This document shows positions 11,101 through 21,409 of a stretch of DNA of 64,000 nucleotides, piece by piece; positions within the stretch are counted from its first letter, which is position 1; each line of letters opens with the position of its first letter. The stretch spans positions 803,888 to 867,887 of the forward strand of contig NW_017804176.1 of NCBI RefSeq assembly GCF_001625305.1, in the 5' to 3' direction. The notes beneath the pieces were generated by a model. The model was given only the letters and a program-made list of their open reading frames with translations, searched no databases and was not told the origin of the DNA. The DNA comes from Branchiostoma belcheri. Its lineage: Eukaryota > Chordata > Leptocardii > Amphioxiformes > Branchiostomatidae. A program made the translations under genes and the position numbers.

Positions 11101-14100
11101 TAACTCATACTGTTTTTAGGTTGTGTCATTTAAGTCTACCAGAAAATACATGTTTTGTTACAATTTAGAATCCAATGTCCAGATGAACTTTCATGTCATC
11201 CAAAGGTTGTATGTAAATTCAACAATTGTCATTGCTTTAACTGAGGATCCAATGTCCCACACCTGGTTAGAAGCGGTCTGTCCGTTCCACCCCCTCAGAC
11301 TGGACATACAGCCGGCGCTCACACTCCGCTTGTGAAACCGCGGCGGTTCCGACAGCAGCCTGTCGGCGCCGTGTTCCCCCGGCTTCTCCTCGCTCTGCGA
11401 TGCGACAGACGGCTCTCGCACGTCCCGCTGGAGAACCAGGGTCACCTTGTCAAACACCATGTCTTCTGAGAAGGAGCTGAAGAAAAAATATTTCTAGAAT
11501 TAGCATTGGTCATTAAGATCGGAAATACATGTACTTAAATTTCAATACATTTTCCTATTACCACGTTGGACACCAAACAGTCCCATCATTTGATCTTCTT
11601 ACTGGATGTGCAGTGAAGCGTCTTAAGTTTTCTTTTGAAAGAGCATGATATGTATCTCACACATGCACACATTATATGGATAGAACACATCTTCAACATG
11701 TCCAGGGTCTAGATGAATAAGTTAGAGTAACTAAGATATGAAGACAGTTCTGGGCCTTTATTGGTCTTTCCAAGGGATTTGAGCTTTCTGCTTGATATGG
11801 CTGTCCAAACAGACCAATGTGATGCTAGTATTATAAAGTTGAAACAGTGCCGTGAGTAGTATACTACATGCCAAGCATACCTCTGCATGTGGAGGGTGAT
11901 GTGTACAGTGCTGCCCAGGATGGGACGTCTCTTCTCACTGTTTATGCACACGTCTGTGATGGTCATCATGGGCTCCATGTGGAGCAGGATGGAGGAATCT
12001 GACAGAAAAAAAAATCACATTTATGTATCTATTATGGAACCAAACACCAGAACATTATCAGTGCCCAAACATGGTACTTTCAAATAGGACGACACTTTGG
12101 TGTCATTTTATGGCTTTGAGATGACTCTAACTTGACTTGTATCAAGGTTTTATTTTTTCATTTCTTCAGATCAGGGATCAAAATCTTTTTTTCTGCATAC
12201 CTGCACAGACAACAGTGAAAATTACCTGCACTAGACAAACTTCACCTGCACCTTTCCTTAGAATAAGTGGTGACAGTCAAAACAGTTAATGAAATTCACA
12301 TACACCAGTCCTACATTTTTTGTATATATACCCAGTATGGACCCCCATGGACCAGTACCAGCAGGTAGACATAAAAAATACCTGCACAGCTCCAATTTTA
12401 TCTCACTTAACTGCATATGCAGGTAACATTTTGAGCCCTGTAGGTACTAACTACTAGGTACTGAGGCTAACAGTGCAGAGATGCAGACACTTTTTAAAAG
12501 AGTTTCAGATAATTTTGTTCTTACCATCTGCTGATGACTTGGAGCAGACGGACACCAGTTCGTTGTAGAAGTGTGTCCTGTCTGCAGGGCTGAGGAGATC
12601 ATTGGACGCCAGCAGGGAGCAGGACTCCGCATATCTGTGTGGGGTTAGGGTCTAACAAAGTGTTGGCCTAGGCGTGTTTGCCATGGAACCAGGAGTCCAG
12701 GGTTCGATTCCCAGAAGTCATACCAAAGACTTAAAAATGGTACATACCACTCTATCTGGTTGGCATTTGACACAGAGGAAAGAGTATGTCTAGTTTTTTT
12801 CCCCTATTTCCCTATCACATTAGATTTGGAATCTACAGATGAGAAACTGTGTGAATAAATAAATGATAAAAAAAAAGAGAGTTAAAGAAATGACAAAAAG
12901 AAAGAAGCTGCCTTCAGTGCCCATCCTTGCCAACTTGACTGACAAAAGGATACTTCTGCATGTTGTTGAGTTCCTTCTGACAGAAGGCCAGGTCCTTACA
13001 GGTGTTGGCTGCTAGCAGACCCCACCCTTCCCGCTGGTACATCTTCAGGGCATCTGACAGGAAGGACTCAGCCTTACGGGCATCACCAAGCATCCTGGGG
13101 AAAAACAACAAAGGAATAAATGCATGGTTCTGCAAAGGACAAAGTCTGTGTTTCCAGTTTCCCAACCAAAGCTATCCTTTTTTGGTCAACTGCTAGCAAT
13201 GCCAAAAAATTTTTTATCGGACCTCTGAAACTTGCTTCATCCAATTTTTCATTATAGAATCTGAGGAGATCCAGTTTTACTTACATGAGATGTGATACAG
13301 TTTTAACTGTAGAATCTGAGATAATCTAGTTTTACTAACATGAGCTGTGATCCAGTGTTACTTTTAGAATCTGAGGAGATCCAGTTTTACTCACATGTAG
13401 AATCAGTTCTGATCTACCCAAATGTAGAATCTAATGAGGCCCAGTTTTACTCACAAGCTAACTGTGATCCAGTTTTACTTATACAGCATGTAGAATCTAA
13501 GGAGATCCAGTACTGTTGTACTCACATGTAGAAGGCTGCCAGATCCTTGCCGATCCTGCGTGCAGATCTGATCCTGCCGATGTGTTTGTACGTCCCCATG
13601 GCCAGCTCTGACAGCTCCAGGTAGTGCTTCTGGAAGGCTGCTTTGGACGACAACGCTTCCCGCAGCTTCTTGTCTGGACTGTTGGGAATACTCTCTGCTG
13701 AATGAAACATATACATAGTGATGAATACAAGGCTAGGACAAAGTCTTAAGGGGTCTAATAAGACAGCATTCAGACTGTACAAATGTCTTCTAAGGCTGTC
13801 TTTGATAACAAGCTTCCTACAGATTCTGTGAAATTCACTGAAAATATACTTCAAACAGATTACTTACAAATAAACAAGCCCAGTACAGTAGTATTCTTAG
13901 CTCTTAGGGATAGAAAGCACAATAATCAACTTCCTTTCATTTCCATATTACAAAAACATTACCGACATCATCAATCAAAATCAAAGGGGTAGCAACACCT
14001 TGGTCCAATACAGTTTGTTCAGTGTGTTATAAGGCTACGAATCAGCTAGGATACCTGGGTAACCCCTTTATGTGTCAACTTCAATCACAGATTAGCAACA

Positions 14101-17100
14101 ACAACAGGAGAAGACTGAGCCTTGAGCTGACCTTTCTCAGGTTTCTGCCCCATGCCGGCTAGTAGATCCACCACCATGTGCAGTTGCTCAGACGAGGGGG
14201 TCATGTCAGGCATCAGTCCACACATCACTCCTAACTCATGTAACTGGGAAACAAACAGACACAGATATTGAGATAAATACAAATAAAAATGATGGCAATG
14301 AAGTGAACTTCCTTATCTCATAGCGGTTAGAAACCATTCCTGAGTACAAATGATAAATTGGTGCAAGAATATACACATTTGTATACATATACTCAGTACA
14401 TTCCAGATCTACTAACACACATAGCTTAAAAAGTGACACAAAATTCCTGCCTCCTCATTGCAGACATGAAACAATGTGGACATGTGGCAGCGGAATCTTC
14501 AGCTAGCTAAAGGAGGCTGCCCCAAATTGAAAGCAGAAAAGAAGATGTGCAAGTGTAAAGATTGACCATACACAGATACAGGTACAGTATACATACCTTC
14601 TCGCGTGCGTATGCCCAGATACTGGCGGTGTACGGGGAGTACGCCTCCACCTGTGAGGAGTCGCTGCAGCGCTCGATCATCTGTAGAACCTCTAAACAGC
14701 TCATGAAGGCCCAGCATGCAACAGCACCCGAGGGGAGGGTCAACTGGGAAAAACAACAAATGACAACACTGCTAAACCATGTCTTATATGTCTAAGTACA
14801 TATTGAATGCAACTCATATATTCCCAGTATGCCGCTTAAGGCAGAAAAAAACAACATGCACTGATTCATTAATCCAAAAATTTAAGTAAAAAGTCTTGAC
14901 ATAGCTGATGTAGGAAGAAAGCCAATGGTCTATGGCATAAAAACAGGTAGTTTTACTTCATCCATCCATCCATCCATCCATCCATCCATCCATCCATCCA
15001 TCCATCCATCCATCCATCCATCCATCCATCCATCCATCCATCCATCCATCCATCCATCCATCCATCCATCCATCCCTTCCCTCCCTCCCATCCTCACCTC
15101 CAGTATCTCCAGCTCCCTGATGACGTTGTGTACAAACGGCAGCGTCCTCTGCGCGACCTCCCACGGGCGCTGCAGGAAGAACAGCAGGGCACACTGCCGG
15201 GAGAACAGGTAGTTCCTCAGGTCCAGCAGGGTGGCTGTGTTCTCCTGGATCAGGTCTCGCTTGTCGTAGTTCACCGGTTGCCATAGATACAGCCCGTCCC
15301 AGCAGGTACAGGGACGACTGAAGCTGCCCAGCCACTCCGGGATATCTGTGGGCCAGAGGGGATGTCTGTATCATACAGCCAACTACATTTATGTGAGTAC
15401 TAAGAAGCAAGAGGAGGTTGAAAGTACTTAACGTGTGCCCTTGACATTTAGATTTACATTCATTATGTACTTTGTTAACATGTGGCCTGTGCTTAGCCCA
15501 GTGGGGCAAAAATGTACAATAAAGGTCTCCGTTCAATAAAAAACAGACTTGCAGACTCTTTAAGCCCTAAGTCTTTAAGGCTACACCCATTTGAATTGTT
15601 GTTTCACAGATTGACTTCTTCGTTTGAAGATGTCCTAATTTTTAATACTACTGGGTATATGTTTTGCATGGATTTTTACAAGTGTAGTAGCAGTCTGTGT
15701 TACACACTCTCTCGCTGTCAGGGGCTAATTAGGCCTCCTTCCTTTCTACGGGCCTGACAAGTGGACGGTCTGTTAGAAACATGACTTAGTCAGGCTGTGT
15801 TGTAGCAGCTAACTGTTTCTTCTTGTTGTACTATGTTGTTGTTAGTCTGTAAAAGTGAAGGATTTCTATGCTTGAATGAATAAGATAACGGCCAAACCTC
15901 CAGCCTGGATGTTGAGTACAAACTGGGTGAAGAGAGCATCCAGCTCATCATACTGGACCAGCGCGTCTTCATACTGCTTCAACATCTCAAACACAAATGC
16001 TAGCTCCTCCTGCAGAAGAAAATTAAAGGAGAGGCAATGCTAAACATCTCAAACACAAATGCTAGCTCCTCCTGTAGAAAAAATTAAAGGAGAGGCAATG
16101 CTAAAACATCTCAAACACAAATGCTACACACCTGTACTGTAGATAGTTCATCACACCTGTACTAAGAGTAAGACATATCTCACCTGTACAAGGAAATATC
16201 TACAGAAGTTCCACACCTGTGCTGTAGATATCACACCTGCAGTAAGACATGGCTCACCTGTACAAGGAAGTATCTACAGAAGTTCCAGTCCACCTCTGTG
16301 CGGCGTTCCCGCTGGGCGCGCATGTTGTCCTCGAACTGCCCAAGGTTCCGGTTAAACGACACGAGCAGGAGCTGCTTCAGCCGCTGAACCAGGGCAACCC
16401 ACGACTCCAGCGACTTGGGAGAATCTATCAGTGGATCATAGATAACCAGGCATCTGAAAGACATGAAATAAATAGAGGACAAGTTTTATGAACATGAAAA
16501 TAAACATAAACAATTCTTGTATATGTCATTACCTGGATATCTAACATTCTTCAACATATTTCAACAAATCACACTAGAAATATATTTCCAGCTGCCTGTG
16601 TCATCCATTATGTTCCTTAAATATCAAAAATAATGTACCTGTATTACCAGTAATCATATGACACAGTTTCTAACCATGGCACAATACATTTAATGATTCG
16701 AATTAAACGAAACTCTCAAACACAGGTTATGTATTTCAGTGAAACAACAAGAAAACAACAACAACCTGTCAGCCTGCTTGCTACAAAAGTCGCTCTTGAT
16801 CTTGTCGATCACGGTTGTCCGTGGCAACAGTTTGTTCTTCTTGGCATCGCTATTGGCGACCAGAACGATCATCCAGTCCTGGATGTTGTAGATGCGCAGC
16901 TTCTGCAGCCAGAGGGTGATCTCGTCTTTTGTCTGGATTTTGTAGACATCTACATCCTGGTGGGAAATAAAAGGGACAATTAGAATGAGGTAAAGGGTAC
17001 CTAGAACTAAGGTAAGATAGATTCTGCAGTTTCACAGGGTGTAAACAAGCCGTAGAATGACATACATACACAACATAATATATGGGCTCCAAATTACAGC

Positions 17101-18164
17101 CTAAAATGATCTGCTCCATGCAGATGATATGGCTGCATTGTAAAACAAAATGTCCTAAAGGCACCAAGAGTTAAATACCTAGAGAGACAATTTGACTATA
17201 AACTGAACCAAGTGCAAACCAGCACCAAGAGAACATGTCTAGCGAGATATTAGATGTTAAATCAAAAACAACATCCTTGATCTCAATGTTTTCAAACAAG
17301 TCAACACTATCATTATTCAACAAACAATGTAAGGTAGAGGAAACTCACGGGACAGTCCGTCCAGAACATGTGGAAGAACGGTTGCCGTAGTAACGACATG
17401 TCCCCCTCCTTGGGCAGCATCTCGTCCGTGAAGGGGACGAAGTTGGCCTCGACCTGGACCATGCGCGGCGGGCGGCCGTACGAGCGCCGCCATTCCACCG
17501 GCTCCAGCGGCAGACGCTGTACCAGGTCGCCGTGGATCGAGGAGAAAAGGTTCTGGTCTCCCTCACCTGCGGGAAACAGGACAAGAACATATCAGGGCAC
17601 ACACAACTTACAAGAACAGGGCAGATGAGAAAAGGGGTGTGGTTATTTTTGGGATTTTTTGTGTTAAAAACAATAATTTAGTACAAGATTGTGTATAATA
17701 ATCTTAGTTTTAGTTTCAATGTCTGAATCCTATGGTTTCACTCTTAGTTACTAATAAATGTCGTCCACAATCGTATTTCCTTTGAATGATAGAATTAAAA
17801 CACTATGAAAACACAGTCACATCTTTTACATCTTCAAAATGTCGTCTGCACACAGCTGTACAGACTGGGGTTCAAGAAGACGATGGCAGTTCTTTAACCC
17901 TTTCGAACGAAAGTAAAGCTAGAATGTTACATCTTCGGTAACTTATAAGTGTCTTCGCATTATTATCTTTGGGCCACTGAAGTCAACAAAACATCAGATC
18001 CGAGGATTTTAAAATTTATTCGGATCACGCGTACGGTATCGCCCCCCTCCCCGCCTCGGAAATTTGCCATAAGTTCACAAGCTAACAGTTACGTGGATAT
18101 TTGCCCTGTTGCAGAATATTTTACATTAGATAAACTTACATGTGATGAAAGGCTTGTTCTCCAT
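5129..18164 (-). CDS. TRAPPC10: TRAPPC10, TRAPPII complex subunit (22 exons, 1209 aa)
   Basis: TRAPPC10 is the Trs130-type subunit of the TRAPPII tethering and Rab-activating complex at the Golgi and recycling endosomes. Coding exons, high to low: 18140-18164, 17349-17566, 16766-16956, 16258-16453, 15898-16009, 15098-15345, 14597-14743, 14132-14243, 13526-13697, 12954-13094, 12525-12634, 11881-11998, 11263-11476, 9697-9924, 8971-9112, 8636-8791, 8001-8182, 7446-7546, 6946-7081, 6487-6648, 5875-6025, 5129-5496. All junctions are GT-AG and hold frame. Family signatures as I remember them include MENKPFITC at the start, [47 protein letters not shown] and QYDELDALF, then a beta-rich C-terminal half ending near QVHVLP. 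Length is close to the human protein (about 1260). The ATG at 18164 has G at -3 and +4, with an in-frame TAA and no ATG upstream. Oddities are a Ser-Pro-Asp repeat near residues 1143-1170 and a repeat-derived C-terminus. Confidence 0.96.
5235..5342 (-). repeat. Coding minisatellite in the last TRAPPC10 exon
   Basis: A purine-rich unit (plus-strand GGGGAGGGTT or GGGGAGAGTT) recurs about every 24-27 bp four times. It is translated as repeated Ser-Pro-Asp/Gly blocks (PSPD, LSPD, PSPG, PSPD) around residues 1143-1170. The run sits between the folded beta-rich part and the conserved-looking end, so it probably forms a flexible linker. Copy number may vary between alleles. Confidence 0.75.
6110..6530. 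repeat. Tandem copies of the TRAPPC10 exon 20 donor region
   Basis: Four or five degraded copies of a 60-100 bp unit built around CTTACCTTGAAGTTGTT and GTGAAGCTGTAGTTGTAG lie beside exon 20. The genuine exon 20 end (6487-6530) is one member, so the others contain decoy copies of the last exon codons (FTLNNFK) followed by a GT. They lie within the intron between exons 20 and 21. Confidence 0.8.
6712..6930 (+). mobile_element. tRNA-derived SINE in a TRAPPC10 intron
   Basis: A degenerate A box (GTGGTTAATGATG) is followed by a clean B box GGGTTCGAATCC at 6761-6772. The SINE body (GCCCTTGGTAAAGTCACTTT, then CAGGTGAAAATGAGTACC) extends to about 6930. The lack of a foldable full tRNA and the attached body argue against a real tRNA gene. 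It lies between exons 20 and 19. Confidence 0.75.
7780..7985 (+). mobile_element. SINE-like fragment
   Basis: This stretch repeats features of the 3' body of the SINE at 6712-6930: a CATTAAAG-type block followed by CCCATCACACTTAGAGAAG. No tRNA head is visible, so it is either a 5'-truncated copy or a related family. It sits between TRAPPC10 exons 18 and 17. Confidence 0.4.
8248..8291 (-). repeat. Copy of a dispersed 40-50 bp repeat
   Basis: The minus strand reads close to GTATCTTATTACCTGG followed by a TCTAACCTTCA block. Stronger copies lie at 30592-30646 and 37145-37196, and a weaker one at 16517-16560. The flanks differ, so this is a mobile or dispersed family, possibly one end of a longer element. 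All translate on one strand to a VRHPGNKI-like peptide. Confidence 0.6.
8465..8665. repeat. Tandem copies of the TRAPPC10 exon 16 donor region
   Basis: About four degraded copies of a roughly 45-60 bp unit (AACTCTGACCTCA then TGCATCCTGTTT and TGACCTT) lie next to exon 16. The authentic exon end and donor at 8636 form one copy. The other copies carry altered donor-like sequences in the downstream intron. Confidence 0.7.
9045..9405. repeat. Tandem copies of the TRAPPC10 exon 15 acceptor region
   Basis: The start of exon 15 and its acceptor (9050-9137, including CCTCGGCTAGCAACCTGGAC and a CAAA microsatellite) recur near 9160-9270 and, more degraded, near 9290-9360, with a last fragment near 9367-9405. 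The extra copies keep an AG at the acceptor position, so they resemble decoy 3' splice sites upstream of the real one. Confidence 0.85.
9429..9605 (+). mobile_element. tRNA-derived SINE in a TRAPPC10 intron
   Basis: An A box (TGGTGCAATGGTTAGATCG) and a weak B box (CCCGAGTTTGATACTC) are followed by a body with GCCCTTGGGAAAGGCACTTT. The arrangement matches the SINE at 6712, but this copy has a better A box and a worse B box. It is in the intron between exons 15 and 14. Confidence 0.7.
10080..10330 (+). promoter_or_regulatory. CpG-dense promoter-like block inside TRAPPC10 intron 13
   Basis: This 250 bp carries roughly twenty CpGs within AT-rich intron. It includes an inverted CCAAT box (ATTGG), a CRE-like TGACGTGA and a GGCGCCATTTTG motif of the YY1 type seen near vertebrate start sites. 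A short plus-strand unit follows, ending near an AATAAA at 10859. Together they suggest an antisense promoter within TRAPPC10, though promoter activity is inference. Confidence 0.4.
10318..10870 (+). ncRNA. Possible antisense transcript in TRAPPC10 intron 13
   Basis: Downstream of the CpG-dense block an ATG at 10318 ([10 protein letters not shown]) opens only a 28-codon frame, and a 64-codon frame at 10582 has no coding character. An AATAAA at about 10859 could end a transcript of roughly 550 nt. I do not recognise a protein product. If transcribed, it is more likely a non-coding RNA or the first exon of an unseen gene. Confidence 0.25.
12172..12440. mobile_element. Nonautonomous hAT-type element
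   Basis: The element starts CAGGGATCAAAAT and ends ATTTTGAGCCCTG, imperfect inverted termini of the CAGGG...CCCTG type typical of hAT transposons. The interior has several TACCTGCA/TGCAGGTA motifs and no coding frame. I could not identify a convincing 8-bp target-site duplication. A related shorter copy lies at 61755-61911. It sits between TRAPPC10 exons 12 and 11. Confidence 0.65.
12660..12800 (+). mobile_element. Possible tRNA-derived SINE fragment
   Basis: A GGGTTCGATTCCC B box lies at 12700-12712, preceded by a tRNA-like GGCCTAGGCG stretch. The following body is weakly similar to the other SINEs in this gene. It is in the intron between TRAPPC10 exons 11 and 10. Confidence 0.45.
13255..13530. 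repeat. Tandem copies around the TRAPPC10 exon 9 donor
   Basis: Six or so degraded copies of a 35-70 bp unit (AGAATCTGAGGAGATCCAG followed by TTTTACTCACATG) run up to the end of exon 9. The real donor (plus-strand TACTCAC|ATGTAGAA at 13520-13533) is one unit. An identical TACTCACATGTAGAA occurs near 13388, so at least one decoy donor is intact. Confidence 0.85.
14959..15075. repeat. CATC/GATG tetranucleotide microsatellite
   Basis: About 29 uninterrupted copies of CATC fill 117 bp, ending some 22 bp from the TRAPPC10 exon 6 donor. Open frames across it are artefacts of the repeat. The purity suggests it is young or still expanding. Confidence 0.97.
15983..16130. repeat. Tandem copies of the TRAPPC10 exon 5 acceptor
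   Basis: A 61-bp unit holding the first codons of exon 5 and its acceptor (15983-16043) is followed by a near-perfect copy (16044-16105) and a partial third (from 16107). The second copy keeps a pyrimidine tract and CTACAG acceptor. Because the unit is not a multiple of three, use of that acceptor would shift the frame. Confidence 0.92.
16181..16290. repeat. Duplicated end of TRAPPC10 exon 4 with donor
   Basis: The last 30 or so bases of exon 4 and its donor (16252-16290) are copied at about 16178-16218, 74 bp away, with one or two changes. The copied donor reads CAG|GTGAGA on the minus strand. Splicing there would not keep frame with the real donor. Confidence 0.85.
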
Positions 18165-18546
18165 GGCCCATTCAGAAATCGCCGAGTATTTCGACTTTTT
18201 ATGGCGTTATCCACAAACGATCAACACCGTACGGCCATCTCAGATCTCTGTAGCTTTACCTAAAATATACAGTGCAACAGTGACACCTGGCGATTTTAGA
18301 TAAAACGACATTCCCAAGAGTTTCTAGGCTGTTGGATTATTTCTGGGGGTGGTATAGTATGGCTGTTGAATTTATCTACCCTAACAGCATGATAGAAATG
18401 TTTTCTCTAATGAACATTATCTGAAAATATACGTACTTAATCGTAATTAATGAATGGAATACAAACAAATGAAATAGGAAAACTAAATTGAGCATAGTTT
18501 GAACCAAAAGTTCCCCCTTTTACGTAATGGACTAATCTAGTAAAGC
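18165..18546. promoter_or_regulatory. Head-to-head promoter of TRAPPC10 and FAAP100
   Basis: Only 382 bp separate the divergent start codons of TRAPPC10 (minus, 18164) and FAAP100 (plus, 18547). The interval must therefore hold both 5' untranslated regions and core promoters. No clear TATA box is visible, as usual for housekeeping bidirectional promoters. Shared control is inference. Confidence 0.7.
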
Positions 18547-21409
18547 ATGGCGCGCAATGTGAGTGATGTTCGTGTGGTGGACCAAGTAGAGATCGGCAGC
18601 ACTGATCACGTTCGGTTAAAGACGTTAGCTGACGCTCTGACGTTACCTGAAGACTCCCTGACGTTACCTGACGTAGCCGGACAGAGTGACGATGGCGCTG
18701 GAGTCAAGATTCTTGCAACCGGTAGCGACTGTGTGCACTGCTATGGAACGTCCGGCCGAAAGGTATTTTTATTTGGAGGCAAAAATAATCGTTTTCCTAA
18801 ATTTTAGGTAAATTTTAGTACTTCTGACATCAGCTTCTTTTTCTTCTTATACCCATGGCCATGATCTGAAAACGTACTAGGATTCCAGCCTACTACCTGT
18901 GTCATATTTTCTGCTAATTCGGTAAAATCCGCCAGATGGCACTTGAAACGGTAATGACGTTTTTAATTGCATGACACTTTTATTACTTTCCATCATTTTT
19001 ACCTGAATATATTATGAAGCTAATCTTACCAGGAAAGGATACTGGTATTATTTTGGAGCTTGTCAAAGCTATGCTCATAGTATGCTGACCTACATGTTGA
19101 TTTAAAATCATAGCATAGCAGACTGTGACGTTAGATCTGAAGATTTAAATAGATGAATAAATTTAAACAGATAGATAGATAATGAATGGATTGTGGCATT
19201 GATTAACAGCTTTCGTATTTCCTATGTCAGGTCACCTGTCACTGCCCCGGTCCTGTGTCAGACGCACACCTCACAGCTGTGGAACAGGAGCTCGGACTGC
19301 TGTGCTGTGAGGAGGGAGGCAGGCTGACGTCAGCTGTATTACCTGGAGGGTGTGATGACAGGTGGGTAGCTAGGACCAGTCCAGATGGACATCCTAACAG
19401 ACATAGAGACCAACCTTAAACTTGTCCAAGTTCCACCAGTTCCTGTCTTAACAATGGGCATAGCACATGTGACATTATCTCTCTAGATTTCTCATTCCCT
19501 AACTATGGTAGGGCTTTAGTATCATGCCAGCTCAAGCCCTTCTTTGCTTTTCCCCCTCTTTTCAGAAGTAAGAAGCACAAAGCTGAAAATCCAGACACTA
19601 AGGCTAGCACAACACGGCAAAATGAGGACATCTTCAGTACCCTGTTGGATTCTCGGGCTGCCAAGGGCGTCAACACGTGTCCAACTTCTTGTCAAGTTAT
19701 CTACAGCACCTTCACTGGTTCGCAAGTCTCAGACGGATGTTTGCAGAACTTCTGTGTGATACCAAATTATATAGTGACATGCTCCACTGGTGACAAAGGA
19801 TGGGAGATCAGTGTCAACTCCTATTCAGGAGAGGTAGGTGAGCTGTTATGGAGAAAACACATTCCAGTTGCAAACTGTTGCAATGCTTTGCACCAACAGC
19901 GTCCCCCTAGACTGTACGTAGTTCAACCCCCAGGGCAGTCTGGAGGTCATTCCCAAGGTCGTGCAGCAGAAACTTTAGACCTGTCTGCAGAACTCTTCTC
20001 AGCGATTTTTGGAGTCACCCCAAATCTGCTGGACTGTCCCATGCTCATCCTGGGCCTCCCAGACGGGCGTGTGTGTACGTTACCTCTGAAGGACATGGCG
20101 GGATTCGCCAAACCGGCAACAACCGGTCACCTGTACCACCTGCAGCAGTCTGTAGTGTCTGTCCATGCATTAACGCTGGTGAGAGACCAATCTGCAACAC
20201 CAGTGGGAGACAACATGTTAGTGCTAGTTGGATCTGAAGGCAAGGTCGTGTTGGTTCGAGCGGGAAAGTGTTCGTCTGCACCTGTCTTTAAGGAGTACCA
20301 GGTCCCTGGTCCTGTCCTTGACTCAGACTGCGGGAACGGTAAACTGGTTTACTCGACTGGGACGGAACTCTGTGTCGTGACCTTCAAGAACAACAAAGGT
20401 CAGGAACAGGGGGTGTCAGATCTAGAAGTTTTCCCAGACATGTTGATGCCTCAGAAGTATAACCTTGGACAGGTGCTCAAGGTCATGGTTACAAGCGACA
20501 GAGAGGATGGTGAGTAAAAATTTCAACCAAAGTCTCATGACCTGAGTTACAAAATTCTAGTTTTTTTGTACTTTCTCTTGCAAAATTGATTAAATTTGGC
20601 CTTGATTTTTGGCATTCCTAGAATATTTTTTTGTGTCTATTTCAGGACAACAAGATGGCCTTCCTGTGCTAGCTGTGACACGACAGGGCTGTGTGCTCCA
20701 CTCAACTTTGTCTGACAAACCCACAGAACCAACCCTGCACACCAAACACCTACTGGAGGGGCTGGGCAACACAGCCAACAAGATGGCAACTCTGACTCAA
20801 GTACTCCAAGAACAAAACAAACGTCTCAAACAGTCGAACCTTGTCTCAGAAATCATTTCAGGGATGAAAAACAGCGGAAAAGAGCTTTTCAAGTGTGCAA
20901 CAACCCTGCAAGCAGGCCCTGATGACACTGGGTTAGGTAGAGTGACTTTCCGTTGCACCAATGTAAGTTCTTGGACATTACATGAAGAATGGAGGTTGTC
21001 AGTACAGGTAGAGGTTTGTGACCACAAAATGGCTGGTTCCCAGGCTAAGATAGCCCGGCTCCAGGACTTAAGGCCGGGTTCTGTCAAAGAAGTTTCTCTA
21101 CCAGTGAAAATAGTAGACATCCCATGTCAGGTGATAGTCACAGGTACACTGTGTTGTCAGGTGGGGGAGACAGGTGTGCAGAGGGCAACAGGTGTGACAC
21201 CTGGGAGAACAAAGACTTCAACAGGTGCACGGGGAGGGACAGGTGTGTCATGTGAAACACCTGACACCTGTTGGGTTGGGATACCTGTGTTTAGGAAGAC
21301 CCTAGACATACCAGCAAGTGGTGGTGACAGTACGGACATGTTAGCTCTAAGGCAAGGGAATGCTACCAGCTGTATACTAGACATTTTACTACAACAGGGG
21401 TGCCAATGA
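18547..21409 (+). CDS. FAAP100: FAAP100, Fanconi anaemia core complex subunit (4 exons, 684 aa)
   Basis: FAAP100 joins FANCB and FANCL in the catalytic module that ubiquitinates FANCD2-FANCI during interstrand crosslink repair in the nucleus. Coding exons are 18547-18762, 19231-19361, 19566-20509 and 20646-21409, with GT-AG introns in matching phase. Recognisable segments compared with the human protein as I remember it: ILATGSDCVHCY near residue 54, LFSAIFGV..LLDCPMLILGLPDGRVC in the middle, VPGPVLDSD..GKLVYSTGTELCVV before residue 430, then a coiled coil around 465-500 and KEVSLPV near 590. The first ~450 residues fit the beta-propeller of the family. The start has A at -3 and G at +4. The protein stops about 200 residues before the human one (881 aa), and no further exon is visible downstream. 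Confidence 0.9.

Noticed and set aside
14925-15274. Frames with Ser-Ile-His-Pro or Met-Asp-Gly-Trp repeats
   Set aside because: Translations of the CATC microsatellite and shadows of TRAPPC10 exon 6.
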